The notes: generated by a model from the sequence alone, not told the origin. A stretch of DNA of 64,000 bases from Cohaesibacter gelatinilyticus (GCF_900215605.1 NZ_OBEL01000010.1:1-64000); one strand, 5' to 3'. Counted from the first letter of the stretch, positions 47,284 through 56,478 are shown. Numbers and translations are program-made.

Positions 47284-48705
47284 TTGATATTTTGGGTGAT
47301 ACACTTGGATCAGAAAAATACGTCAAGAAGCTCTCGTTCAATGATGGTGGTGGAGGAAGTTCAGCGCCAAATTGCCAATCGGGCTTTGCTGGCTGGCGAT
47401 AAATTGCCTTCAATCCGAAGTTATGCGGCAAGATTGGGCATGGCGCCCTCCACCGTGGTTGAGGCCTATGATCGCTTGGTAGCTGAAGGTCTGATTTCCG
47501 CTCGACGCGGTTCGGGTTTCTATGTTTCCAATGTCAAACAACCTTTTGAAATTGCGCAAGCCGGGCCGCATCTGGACCGGGTAATCGATCCACTTTGGGT
47601 ATCAAGGCAATCCCTTGATGCTTCCCTGAAACATCTCAAACCGGGATGTGGTTGGATGCCGGCAGACTGGATGCCACAACAAGCCATAAGAAAAGCCATT
47701 CGTAGTCAGGCCCGGGCCAATGAAGAAGGCTTGTCGGATTATGGCAATGCGCGTGGGTTACCAGAGCTTCGAAATTTGCTGGTCCGGGATTGGGCCGATG
47801 AGGGATTGAGCCTCAGCCCTGATCAAATCTTGCTGACATCGTCGGGCACGCAAAGCATCGATCTCATCTGTCGTCTGCTGCTGCGTCCTGGTGATTGTGT
47901 GTTGTTGGATGATCCGGCTTACTTCAATTTCCAGGCCCTTCTTCGTGCCCATCGTGTCACTGTCATCGGAGTGCCCTTGCAAAAGGATGGCCCAGATCTG
48001 GAATATTTTGAGAAAACCTTGATCAGGCATAAGCCAAGCCTCTATGTGACCAATTCCGGTCTGCATAATCCGACCGGAGTGACACTCTCGCTGCAAAAGG
48101 CGCACAAGCTGTTGAAGTTGGCGGCAGATCATGATCTTACCATCATCGAAGATGAAATTTTTTCCGCCTTTGAACCAGAGCCTTCTGCTCGTTTGGCAGC
48201 ACTGGATGGTTTGTCCAACGTCGTGCGCATTGGTAGCTATTCAAAAACGCTTTCAGCATCGATCCGCTGTGGCTATATCGCTGCCAAACCCGATTGGATT
48301 GAGGCGCTGACCGATTTGCAGGTAGCGACCAATTTTGGTGGCCCGGGACCGTTCGCAGCCAATATGGTCTTTACGGTCTTACGGGATGGTGGATATCGCC
48401 GACAGTTGGAAACGACCCGAACGTTGCTGGCCAAACGTCGAGCCGAGGTCGCGGGAAAGCTGGATGCCTTGGGTATCAGGCCATGGATTCTGCCAAGAGG
48501 TGGCTTCTACCTCTGGTGTGAGCTTCCCGGAAATGTCTCTGCATCTACTCTTGCACGCAACGCCTTGAAGGAGGATATAATCCTTGCACCTGGCAATGCC
48601 TTCAGCCTGACTCAGACAAAAGACTGTTTCATGCGTTTCAATGTCAGCCAGATGCAGTCCGATGACATTTTTGGAAGATTGAGCAGGTTGTTGGATGAGA
48701 TATAA
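47284..48705 (+). CDS. MocR-type GntR/aminotransferase regulator
   Basis: The 473-residue protein (first start TTG 47284; GTG 47296 or TTG 47305 are alternatives) joins an N-terminal GntR winged helix (KLPSIRSYAARLGMAPSTVV) to a fold-type I aminotransferase domain. The PLP lysine is in IGSYSKTLSASIRCGYI, and NPTGVTLSL is typical. MocR regulators bind PLP or amino-acid adducts and usually control adjacent genes, here the divergent EamA exporter. Confidence 0.92.
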   Translation: MIFWVIHLDQKNTSRSSRSMMVVEEVQRQIANRALLAGDKLPSIRSYAARLGMAPSTVVEAYDRLVAEGLISARRGSGFYVSNVKQPFEIAQAGPHLDRVIDPLWVSRQSLDASLKHLKPGCGWMPADWMPQQAIRKAIRSQARANEEGLSDYGNARGLPELRNLLVRDWADEGLSLSPDQILLTSSGTQSIDLICRLLLRPGDCVLLDDPAYFNFQALLRAHRVTVIGVPLQKDGPDLEYFEKTLIRHKPSLYVTNSGLHNPTGVTLSLQKAHKLLKLAADHDLTIIEDEIFSAFEPEPSARLAALDGLSNVVRIGSYSKTLSASIRCGYIAAKPDWIEALTDLQVATNFGGPGPFAANMVFTVLRDGGYRRQLETTRTLLAKRRAEVAGKLDALGIRPWILPRGGFYLWCELPGNVSASTLARNALKEDIILAPGNAFSLTQTKDCFMRFNVSQMQSDDIFGRLSRLLDEI

Positions 48706-48783
48706 GGCAAAAGCAGATCCTGCATTGCCCCGTTCCTTTATCCCTGCTAAACAGCGAAAAATCATCTGTTCAGGGGCAGTGCC

Positions 48784-49887
48784 ATGAGTAACTCCGTTAT
48801 CTTTTCCGGTTCGGGAATTTTGAACGATACCGATATCCACCAGTTGGTTGAGGCCGGAGCGATTGGATATGAGAGTGCGCTGGACGAGGATCAGATCCAA
48901 CCCGCCAGCATGGATCTGCGTCTTGGTACAACCGCTTATAGAGTGCGTGCTTCCTTCATGCCAGGCCCGCGCCGGAGCGTGCAGGAAAAACTTGATCATT
49001 TGCAACTCCATCAGATTGATTTGACAGATGGCGCAGTTCTGGAAACCGGGTGCGTCTATATTGTGCCTTTGATGGAGAATTTGAAGCTTCCAAAAGGAAT
49101 TGCAGCAGCGGCCAATCCTAAAAGCTCCACCGGACGACTGGATATTTTTACCCGCCTGATCACTGACAAGGCTCAACAGTTTGACAAAATCCCGGAAGGG
49201 TATGAAGGACCGCTCTATCTGGAAGTTAGTCCGCGTACCTTCCCGATTTTTGCCCGTGCGGGCTCTCGCCTTACGCAAATCCGTTTTCGTCAGGGGCGAG
49301 TGGTGCTAAGCGATCAGGAGCATCTCGCTCTGCATCAAGCAGAAACGTTGGTGGCCTCGAGCGACCCTTTTATTTCAGATGGGATTGCCGTTTCCATCGA
49401 TCTGGCAGGAGATGGCGTCATTGGCTATCGGGCGCAGCGTCATGCGGCAGTGATTGATGTTGATAAGCGTGATGCACAAGAGGTTGTTGACTTCTGGGAG
49501 CCAATCTATGGTCATGGTCGAGGTGAACTGATCCTGGATCCGGATGAGTTTTATATCCTTGTTTCAAATGAAGCTGTACATGTTCCACCCGATTATGCTG
49601 CCGAGATGGTACCGTTCGATCCACTGGTTGGTGAATTTCGTGTCCATTATGCTGGCTTCTTTGACCCTGGTTTTGGTCATAGCGCTGCAGGTGGCACCGG
49701 TTCTCGCGCTGTATTGGAAGTCCGAAGCCATGAAGTGCCATTCATCGTTGAGCATGGCCAGATTATTGGACGTCTTGCATATGAAAAGATGCGTGCGCGG
49801 CCAAGCGAGCTTTATGGAATGGGCATTGGTTCCAACTATCAGGCCCAGGGCCTGAAGCTGTCCAAACATTTCAAAGTGGCGCAATAG
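48784..49887 (+). CDS. dcd: 2'-deoxycytidine 5'-triphosphate deaminase, double-length
   Basis: The 367-residue protein is about twice the size of E. coli Dcd (193 residues) and matches the long alphaproteobacterial type with two trimeric dUTPase-like domains. The first domain has IQPASMDLRLG and ANPKSSTGRLDIFTRLI, and the second has a related fold (GELILDPDEFYILVS). It supplies dUTP for thymidylate synthesis. It is followed 5 bases later by the YigZ gene. Confidence 0.9.
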   Translation: MSNSVIFSGSGILNDTDIHQLVEAGAIGYESALDEDQIQPASMDLRLGTTAYRVRASFMPGPRRSVQEKLDHLQLHQIDLTDGAVLETGCVYIVPLMENLKLPKGIAAAANPKSSTGRLDIFTRLITDKAQQFDKIPEGYEGPLYLEVSPRTFPIFARAGSRLTQIRFRQGRVVLSDQEHLALHQAETLVASSDPFISDGIAVSIDLAGDGVIGYRAQRHAAVIDVDKRDAQEVVDFWEPIYGHGRGELILDPDEFYILVSNEAVHVPPDYAAEMVPFDPLVGEFRVHYAGFFDPGFGHSAAGGTGSRAVLEVRSHEVPFIVEHGQIIGRLAYEKMRARPSELYGMGIGSNYQAQGLKLSKHFKVAQ

Positions 49888-49892
49888 GGTTC

Positions 49893-50471
49893 ATGGCACT
49901 GTATACCGTCACCAATGAGACCTATGCTGAACTGGAAGAGAAGAAATCTCGTTTTCTGGCCTTTCTTGTGCCCATGGATCAGTTTGAGAAGCGATTGAAT
50001 GAGTTGAAAGCTGAACATAGAAAAGCCAATCATCATGTTACAGCTTTTCGCCTAATTCATGACGATGATCAGATTGAGGAGGGAGCCAAGGACGACGGTG
50101 AACCGGCAGGCACATCCGGCATGCCAATGCTCAAGGTTCTCATTGGGCGTGGTCTGATTAATCTTGGTGTGATCGTTGTACGCTATTTTGGCGGCACGAA
50201 ACTCGGAGCAGGAGGCTTGGCTCGTGCCTATTCCGGTGCAGCCAGCAAAGCAATTGATGCAGCGGATCTGGTTCCTTGGCAACGTATTTTGAGTGAGACA
50301 GTGAAGTGCCGGTTTGATCAAATGTCGGATTTGGAGCGCCAGGTCTCATTGCTCAAACTGGAGGTCCAGGACCGACAATTCACAGAAAATGGGGCTGAAC
50401 TAACGGTGCAAGGGCCATTGAAACGTCTGGAAGAATTGAATGAGTTTATCCTGAAATTGGACCATCTCTGA
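49893..50471 (+). CDS. YigZ/IMPACT-family protein
   Basis: The 192-residue protein shows the UPF0029/IMPACT domain (KSRFLAFLVPMDQ; HHVTAFRLIHDDDQIEEGAK; DDGEPAGTSGMPML; VVRYFGGTKLGAGGLARAYS) and a C-terminal second domain. YigZ-like proteins are conserved in bacteria; a role in translation or stress is suggested but not settled. It is 5 bases after dcd and probably co-transcribed. Confidence 0.9.
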   Translation: MALYTVTNETYAELEEKKSRFLAFLVPMDQFEKRLNELKAEHRKANHHVTAFRLIHDDDQIEEGAKDDGEPAGTSGMPMLKVLIGRGLINLGVIVVRYFGGTKLGAGGLARAYSGAASKAIDAADLVPWQRILSETVKCRFDQMSDLERQVSLLKLEVQDRQFTENGAELTVQGPLKRLEELNEFILKLDHL

Positions 50472-50626
50472 AGCCCGTTGCTAACAAGGTTCGGGGCACG
50501 TTGAATTCGCAATTTTTCCTTTATCACCGCGTAAAACTACCCTCGCAGAATTCGCTTGATTGATGGATCCTGTGACGAACTGTTAAGCATGAATTCCAAT
50601 ATCTGTTTGTATATATCAATGGGTCA

Positions 50627-50694
50627 ACAGACATGCGACCGAATTACCCATTTATGTCTGTCGAAATTGGCTGCCATTTAGAGTAATTTATAAT
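50627..50694 (+). promoter_or_regulatory. Putative promoter and inverted repeat before first CelD-like gene
   Basis: TATAAT at 50689-50694 with TTGGCT at 50667-50672 (16-bp spacer) is a good sigma-70-type match. Just upstream, ACAGACAT (50627-50634) and ATGTCTGT (50654-50661) form an 8-bp inverted repeat around 19 bases. It could be a regulator site. The whole gap 50472-50753 has no other recognisable feature. Confidence 0.45.
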
Positions 50695-50753
50695 TTTCGA
50701 ATATATCATGCACCAAAGTCGGAGTAATATACGGCATAGCGCAGGAAATATTC

Positions 50754-51899
50754 ATGGAACGTCTAAAGGTAGCATCGCTGAGATTTGAACTGACGCCCGA
50801 ATTTGATTTCGGTTCAAGCGATTATGCGGCTTTGTTTCATGCTTGTCGGGCCACCGCTTTTCAACATCCGGTTTGGCACAATGCAATGCATGCCCATATT
50901 GGTCGTCTGGAAGGTTTGACGTCTCAGTATGTTTCCGTTCGTCATGAAGAAAACAGCAAATTACTTGCCCTGTTTCCGCTGATCAAACGTCCGATGATGG
51001 GGGCGTATATTCTCGAATTTGCCAATCTGGGATTGGTCGATTATGCCGCGCCAACCATACACCCGGATTTGTGGACGCAGCTGGATGATCCAACAGAGCT
51101 TTACTTGCATCTGGAGAAGCTTCTTTCTCCGTATGATCTATTGCGCATCAAACATCTGCGGGATCAGGATCTGGATCTAACACGTCTTTTTCCCAATGCA
51201 CAGGTTCGAAAAGCCGCATTTGGTGCACATTCGACTGATCTATTTGGAAATATCGAGGAATGGCGTGCCGCAAAAATGTCCCGAACTACCCGCCGAAACA
51301 ACAACCGCAAACGAAAAGCATTGAAGCGTGAGGGCAATTTTTCCATGCGGCGTCTGATGGATGCTGCTGAGATTGAGCAGGCATTTGAGCGCTTGCGGGT
51401 ATTGCGCAAGGATCGTTTTCATGATCGTTTGGAAAAGGACTATTGTCAGGATCCCATCGCTTTTGACTTCTATCTAAAATTGGCCAAGGACGGCGCTCAG
51501 GCAGGCTATGCTGTTGTTTATCAGTTCACGCTGGATGATCAGATTGTCGGGGTACATTTTGGATTGGCTCATGCCGGTCGTTTCTATTATCTGCTTCCGG
51601 CGATAGATTATGACCGTTTGGGTCGCTTTTCGCCTGGATTGCTCATGATTGAGGATATGATTGCCGATTGCCTGGATCGAGGATTCGATCATTTCGATTT
51701 CACTGTTGGTGACGAAGGCCATAAACGTAAATTCGGGACCCGTCCGAGCACTATCTATACGCTCTGGCACAGTCATTCCCTTCTGGGGTCCATGGGCGTG
51801 ACATTCGCCAATGTTATCAAAAAAGGTGGTATGGGGTCTCAGTTCAATCGCTGGCTTTGTCCTGAAACAAGGCAAGAGGGTGTCCGCATAGCGGGATGA
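50754..51899 (+). CDS. FemAB/CelD-like GNAT acetyltransferase, copy 1
   Basis: The 381-residue protein belongs to the Acetyltransf_6 / BioF2-like group that includes CelD of rhizobia. The N-terminal half contains FQHPVWHNAM and a hydrophobic strand pair (LEFANLGLVDYAAP), the middle is basic (SRTTRRNNNRKRKALKREGN), and the GNAT half ends with FDFTVGDEGHKRKFGTRPST. Relatives modify polysaccharides or peptidoglycan. The next gene is a clear paralogue. The acceptor is unknown. Confidence 0.8.
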   Translation: MERLKVASLRFELTPEFDFGSSDYAALFHACRATAFQHPVWHNAMHAHIGRLEGLTSQYVSVRHEENSKLLALFPLIKRPMMGAYILEFANLGLVDYAAPTIHPDLWTQLDDPTELYLHLEKLLSPYDLLRIKHLRDQDLDLTRLFPNAQVRKAAFGAHSTDLFGNIEEWRAAKMSRTTRRNNNRKRKALKREGNFSMRRLMDAAEIEQAFERLRVLRKDRFHDRLEKDYCQDPIAFDFYLKLAKDGAQAGYAVVYQFTLDDQIVGVHFGLAHAGRFYYLLPAIDYDRLGRFSPGLLMIEDMIADCLDRGFDHFDFTVGDEGHKRKFGTRPSTIYTLWHSHSLLGSMGVTFANVIKKGGMGSQFNRWLCPETRQEGVRIAG

Positions 51900-52070
51900 T
51901 TGTTGCAACTCTCTATTTGTAAATTATGTTTCTATATGTTTCGGACTGATTGGAAATTACCTGTATCTATTTGTGCTTTGTTAAGCTTGGTATAAAATCA
52001 TTAAGATTTTAGCTAGTTTGGCGTTCGAATATCTGTCACAACCATAGCAGATGAATTTGATCAGAATGCT

Positions 52071-53243
52071 ATGAACCAGTCCCCGCTCTTTCTATGCTCG
52101 ATAGTGTCAGAGTTCGATTTTTCGTCCGATGAGTATCAAGCACTATATGCAGTTTCCGATGCTACGGTTTTCCAGCAGCCGAGTTGGCTCGAGAAATTGC
52201 AAACTCATGCCTGCAGCACTGCTTTGGGCAAGGTCCAAACACTTTTGATCCGTGAGCAAGACACCCAGCAGCTTATATTGGCTTTACCGCTATTGTTGCG
52301 AAGAAAAGGCCCGCTGCGCCTTCTTGAATTTCTTAATATGGGTTTTGTAGATTATGCGGCTACAATTTATAATGCAGCTTTTCTAGATGAGTTGATCAGA
52401 CAATCAGGTGCCTTGTCTGCAGAAATTGATTCAATTCTTCCATCTCACGATTTGCTTTGGATCAAACATATTCATGCGACGGATCAGATTTTGTTGCATT
52501 TGTTCCCCAAGGCGCATCAATTAAATGCAAATTTTGACAGTCATCGTACGGAGCTGACGGGCAGCTTTGAGGATTGGCGCAAAAAGACCATGAGCAAGAA
52601 ACGGCGAGGCAATTTACGGCGCGCTCGCCAGAAATTGCTCGAGGAAGGGTCATTGAGATCTCAATTGGTGTCAAACCCGGATGAGATCATGCGAGCATTC
52701 TCATCGCTTCGCGCATTTCGTCATTTGCGTTTTTCGGAGAACCGGCGCACGGAGCATATGCAGAACCAAAGTGTCTTTGAGTTTTATTTGCACTTGGCGC
52801 AACAAGGAGCACGGGATGGCTCCACAAGAACCTATCAATTGTTGCTGGACGACGTATGCATTGCCGTTGCATTCGGGTTATGTCACGAAGAGGAGTATAT
52901 TTATTTGCTCCCCGGAGCAGATTTCAAGCGCTATGGACGTCATTCTCCTGGGGTAATCCTGTTGGAGGACATGATCTGTGATCTGATGAAGGATGGCTTT
53001 GGCGGATTTGATTTTTCAATCGGTGATGAAGCATACAAAATGCAGTTTGGTACCTATCCCGTTGCGATACAGACGCTTGCCCGACCCCAAACACTTACTG
53101 GTCATGGTGTATTGAGAAGCATAAAATTCCTCAAAAATTATCAGCAAAAGCGGAGCCTGCAACAACCTGACGGCAAGCCAGCGATGGGAGGAGGAACTAT
53201 CCGCACTATATTGGCTTCTATTCTGGGGCCGGAAAAAGGGTAA
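52071..53243 (+). CDS. FemAB/CelD-like GNAT acetyltransferase, copy 2
   Basis: This 390-residue protein is a diverged paralogue of the preceding one: SEFDFSSDEYQALY versus PEFDFGSSDYAALF, LEFLNMGFVDYAA versus LEFANLGLVDYAA, GGFDFSIGDEAYKMQFGTYP versus DHFDFTVGDEGHKRKFGTRP. Its base composition is more AT-rich. A 171-base AT-rich gap separates the two genes, so each may have its own promoter. Its end overlaps the leftward GST gene by 26 bases. The function is unknown, probably glycan modification. Confidence 0.8.
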   Translation: MNQSPLFLCSIVSEFDFSSDEYQALYAVSDATVFQQPSWLEKLQTHACSTALGKVQTLLIREQDTQQLILALPLLLRRKGPLRLLEFLNMGFVDYAATIYNAAFLDELIRQSGALSAEIDSILPSHDLLWIKHIHATDQILLHLFPKAHQLNANFDSHRTELTGSFEDWRKKTMSKKRRGNLRRARQKLLEEGSLRSQLVSNPDEIMRAFSSLRAFRHLRFSENRRTEHMQNQSVFEFYLHLAQQGARDGSTRTYQLLLDDVCIAVAFGLCHEEEYIYLLPGADFKRYGRHSPGVILLEDMICDLMKDGFGGFDFSIGDEAYKMQFGTYPVAIQTLARPQTLTGHGVLRSIKFLKNYQQKRSLQQPDGKPAMGGGTIRTILASILGPEKG

Positions 53244-53898
53244 CAGGATCGCCTTCTTTCCAAACCATCCATCGTCGAAAAATATCAGAAAAGAGTTGTG
53301 AGGCTTCGTGGCCCCTCAGCCAATTAACCACCGGAGAGGGAGCAGCCTGATCGAACCATGTCCGGTTCGTATTGGCAAATTGACGTACAAAGGGAAAGAG
53401 GGCAATGTCTGCCAAACTTATCTTGCTGCCGAAAAGCTGTGGTCTTTGCTTCAATCGCTCAGCCAGAGGATCTAGGGCCACCAGAGCCATTCCACGTTCA
53501 ATCAACTCATCTGCATCTTCATAACGTGTCGCGTATTTGTAGCGATCCAGATGACGTTTGAAATCTCCGTCCATGTGGGCAATGAGCTCAAGCATCTGGT
53601 CCAGTGATCCTTCATTTGGATTTAACCAGCCAAGAGGGTCCCGCGAGCTCAACGCCCAGAGCATGATATCCAGGCTCTCGTCAATTACCCGACCATCCGG
53701 CATGATCAGGACAGGAACCGTACCTTTAGGAGACATTTCGATCATATGGGCTGGCTTGTCCCGAAGAACAATCTCACGCAGCTCCACGACCTGACTAGAC
53801 GCAAATAACCCCATTCGACCGCGCATGGCATAAGGACAGCGGCGGAAAGAATAGAGAATAGGACGCGAGGCATCAGCTTGTGGTGCGGGATTGTTCAT
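53218..53898 (-). CDS. Glutathione S-transferase family protein
   Basis: The 226-residue protein has an N-terminal thioredoxin-fold domain with YSFRRCPYAMRGRMGLFAS, the CPYA motif placing a Cys at the glutathione site, and MSPKGTVPVLIMPDGRVIDES, the cis-Pro and glutathione-binding loop. An all-alpha C-terminal domain follows. The Cys suggests disulfide or thiol-transfer activity rather than ordinary conjugation. It lies 12 bases after the sodium-channel gene in the same direction. Confidence 0.88.
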   Translation of the reverse strand: MNNPAPQADASRPILYSFRRCPYAMRGRMGLFASSQVVELREIVLRDKPAHMIEMSPKGTVPVLIMPDGRVIDESLDIMLWALSSRDPLGWLNPNEGSLDQMLELIAHMDGDFKRHLDRYKYATRYEDADELIERGMALVALDPLAERLKQRPQLFGSKISLADIALFPFVRQFANTNRTWFDQAAPSPVVNWLRGHEASQLFSDIFRRWMVWKEGDPVTLFPAPE

Positions 53899-53910
53899 TC
53901 AGGTTGCTCC

Positions 53911-54735
53911 TTAAACTCGGTCTGTTTCACCTCTAGCTTGCCCTTGAGACACAATTATGGCCTTCAACTCAGCCAGTTCTGCCCGAAGGGCCTTTACCTC
54001 GGTACTCACGCTTTCCGTTTCTTCATGCAAGGCGGCGCGATCTGCTTCTGCCGTCGCTTCATGTTCGGACTGCATGGCGGAGACAATGATACCGATGAAG
54101 AGGTTCAGAACGGTGAAGGAAGTAACAAGAATGAACGGCACGAAGAAGAGCCAGGCGAGGGGAGCATAATCCATCACCGGACGAACGACGCCCATGGACC
54201 AGCTTTCCAGCGTCATGATCTGGAACAAGGTATAGGAGGATTCTCCAAGCGTCCCAAACCATTGTGGAAAGGCCTCGCCATACAGCTTTGTGGCCATGAC
54301 CGCAAAGACATAATAGATGAGTCCCAACAGCAGTGAGATGGAGCCCAGACCGGGTAATGCTTCCAGCAAAGCACCGACCACACGGCGAAGACTTGGAACA
54401 AAGCTTATCAGGCGCAAGACACGCAAGACACGCAAGGCACGCAGAACCGATAAACTACCAGAGCTCGGAATGAGCGCAATGACAACCACCACAAAGTCAA
54501 AGATTGACCAAGGGTCGGTGAAGAAGCGCAGACGATGAATGCCAAGACGTAGACTGATCTCGATCACGAAAATTGCCAGAATGGCTTTATCAAGCAGATG
54601 AAAGAAGCCTCCGAAGAGTTCTACAGCTGCTGGCCATGTTTCCAGACCCAATGTGATGGCATTGAGAATGATCAGAGCGGTGATAGCCAGTTCAAACTGG
54701 CGGGAGGACAGGATTGTTTCTAGTCTGGCAAGCAT
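53911..54735 (-). CDS. Bacterial voltage-gated sodium channel (NaChBac/NavAb type)
   Basis: The 274-residue protein has the six-helix layout. S4 is positively charged at three-residue steps (RALRVLRVLRL, then SLRRVV), and the selectivity filter reads TLESWSMG, identical in its core to NavAb. The pore helix S6 ends in a cytoplasmic coiled coil rich in Glu and Lys (EADRAALHEETESVSTEVKA), typical of BacNav tetramers. It conducts Na+ in response to depolarisation. It is followed by the GST gene. Confidence 0.92.
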   Translation of the reverse strand: MLARLETILSSRQFELAITALIILNAITLGLETWPAAVELFGGFFHLLDKAILAIFVIEISLRLGIHRLRFFTDPWSIFDFVVVVIALIPSSGSLSVLRALRVLRVLRLISFVPSLRRVVGALLEALPGLGSISLLLGLIYYVFAVMATKLYGEAFPQWFGTLGESSYTLFQIMTLESWSMGVVRPVMDYAPLAWLFFVPFILVTSFTVLNLFIGIIVSAMQSEHEATAEADRAALHEETESVSTEVKALRAELAELKAIIVSQGQARGETDRV

Positions 54736-54865
54736 GACGAGGCATTTCCGTATCAGGACAAATGTGTATCAGTTGGCACTTTTTGTCCGCAAAGCATGGC
54801 GAATGCAAGACCTCAGTTACAAGACCCAAGGGAAAAGAGTATGATTGACCCTACCCAATTGGGGA

Positions 54866-54895
54866 GGCAAGGTGCAATCACCTTGCCCCTTTTTT
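54866..54895 (+). terminator. Orphan rightward terminator
   Basis: GGCAAGGTG pairs perfectly with CACCTTGCC around CAAT and is followed by CC and a six-T run on the plus strand. No rightward gene precedes it; the neighbours on the left are leftward. It may end a small RNA or antisense transcript from 54736-54865. Confidence 0.7.
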
Positions 54896-54922
54896 GAAAG
54901 ATCGATAAAAGGATCACATTCA

Positions 54923-54996
54923 GCGGGTGTAGCTCAATGGTAGAGCAGGAGCTTCCCAAGCTTAAGACGAGGGTTCGATTCCCTTCACCCGCTCCA
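54923..54996 (+). tRNA. tRNA-Gly (anticodon CCC)
   Basis: The 74-nt cloverleaf has acceptor arms GCGGGTG and CACCCGC, D arm GCTC-AATGGTA-GAGC, anticodon loop TTCCCAA (anticodon CCC), T loop TTCGATT and encoded 3' CCA. It closely resembles E. coli glyU. The outermost anticodon-stem pair appears mismatched. Confidence 0.95.
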
Positions 54997-55083
54997 GCTG
55001 TTTTCATATATCTGATCGAAGTTGGTCCATTGCCCAAGCATTTTTGAGAGCTGATTGCGCTGTCCAGAAAATGAATCCTGAAT

Positions 55084-56478
55084 CTAGAACTTCACTTCGA
55101 CCAACAGCCCGCCATCGTCTTTCTCCACAAGAAGGACTTCGGAACCATGATAGTCGGCGATTGCCTTGACCAGAGCTAGGCCAAGGCCTGATCCTTGCCC
55201 TTTACGAGCGCTATCACGCTTGTAGAATGGCTCGAAAACCCGGGAATGTTCGTCAGTCGGAATGCCCGGCCCGTCATCTTCTATGATGAGAATATTGTCT
55301 TTGGTACTAACTATAATGCTTGCTCCGGCGCCTGCATGTTGAATGGCATTTTCAACCAGATTGGAGGCCAATTGAGCAAGTAATTGCCAATCACCTTGAA
55401 TAGTTCGATTGGAAGCTGCCGTAACCACGAGACGTTGTTCTTGCTCTTCTGCAACCTCGGTATAGAGATCTGCCATCAGATTGGCGAGATCATCCAGAGC
55501 CACGGGTTCCAGAGACGCTTTATTCTCACGGCTGCCCAGTCTGGAAATACGCTGAATGGAATCAAAGATACGGATGATATCTTCGGTCTTGTTGATTGCT
55601 CGCGCCATATCATCCTTATTTTTTGCGGTTTCCAGGATAGCGCGCAACTGTGTTAGCGGAGTGCGGAGTTCATGAGCAACATCTCTTGAAAAGTCGGTCA
55701 ATTGCCGAACTGACATTTCCAGCTTCTGCGTTGCCTCGTCGATACCTAGCATCAATTCGTCAACGTCATCGCAAATTCGTTTGGGTGCTATGCGAAAAGA
55801 TAAATCCCCATCAGCTATTTTCTGTAAGCCATCATGAATTGCGCTGATACGTTTTTGTTGTCTGAGGCCAAGTACCAGCCCACCTGCCAAGGTAACAACG
55901 AGGATGATTGTGGTAATGGATAGAAGAATGGAGGGAAGCAATTGAAGTGCATCTTCCACTTCATGAATGGGAGTGTAGGCTGCAATAGCTCCGGAAGGGG
56001 TGGTTTTGACATAGACGCGCCAAAGATCGTCTTCCGTCAGTTCTTCCGTGGAACCGAGTTCTAACTCCAGCTCCTCCAGTTCTGTGGGCAGAAACTCGTT
56101 TTGGATGATCTGAAAATAACGCTCACTAAATAGCTTGCTGCTGGGAATGGTTCGAAAGCCATCTTGTTCAAAGATATTTTGTTTGATGGGGCCAATAAGC
56201 CGGCCGTTTTTGGGCAGATAGCTCTCAGAGCTTCCAACAAACATTGTCTCGCTTTGTGTCAGGAACCAAATCGGGGTTCCATCACTATCTGTTGTGCTGT
56301 CCAGAATGGATTGGGCACGATAACTCAACGCATCGTCGATATCATCATGGATTTGATCTGAGATTTGCCAGCCTAGCAGGAAGCCAGCAGCAATCATGAT
56401 GCCAGTGAACAACACGCAAAGCTGCAGCGCATTTCGAAGTGCACTCATGCGCATCAGGCTTTTAACTGCCGAAAACAT
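55084..56478 (-). CDS. Sensor histidine kinase of a two-component system
   Basis: The 464-residue kinase has two transmembrane helices (about 15-37 and 180-203) around a periplasmic sensor of about 140 residues, then HAMP, HisKA with FSRDVAHELRTPLTQLRAI, and HATPase with NLVENAIQHAG and GQGSGLGLALVKAIA. The periplasmic domain is rich in acidic residues (LPTELEELELELGSTEEL), suggestive of cation sensing, but this is only a hint. It overlaps the response-regulator gene by 17 bases. Confidence 0.92.
   Translation of the reverse strand: MFSAVKSLMRMSALRNALQLCVLFTGIMIAAGFLLGWQISDQIHDDIDDALSYRAQSILDSTTDSDGTPIWFLTQSETMFVGSSESYLPKNGRLIGPIKQNIFEQDGFRTIPSSKLFSERYFQIIQNEFLPTELEELELELGSTEELTEDDLWRVYVKTTPSGAIAAYTPIHEVEDALQLLPSILLSITTIILVVTLAGGLVLGLRQQKRISAIHDGLQKIADGDLSFRIAPKRICDDVDELMLGIDEATQKLEMSVRQLTDFSRDVAHELRTPLTQLRAILETAKNKDDMARAINKTEDIIRIFDSIQRISRLGSRENKASLEPVALDDLANLMADLYTEVAEEQEQRLVVTAASNRTIQGDWQLLAQLASNLVENAIQHAGAGASIIVSTKDNILIIEDDGPGIPTDEHSRVFEPFYKRDSARKGQGSGLGLALVKAIADYHGSEVLLVEKDDGGLLVEVKF

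Noticed and set aside
48379-49278. 299-codon minus-strand frame across the MocR and dcd genes
   Set aside because: It runs antisense to two conserved genes with strong family evidence on the plus strand.
54813-55037. 74-codon minus-strand frame covering the tRNA-Gly gene
   Set aside because: It reads through a tRNA and a terminator hairpin.
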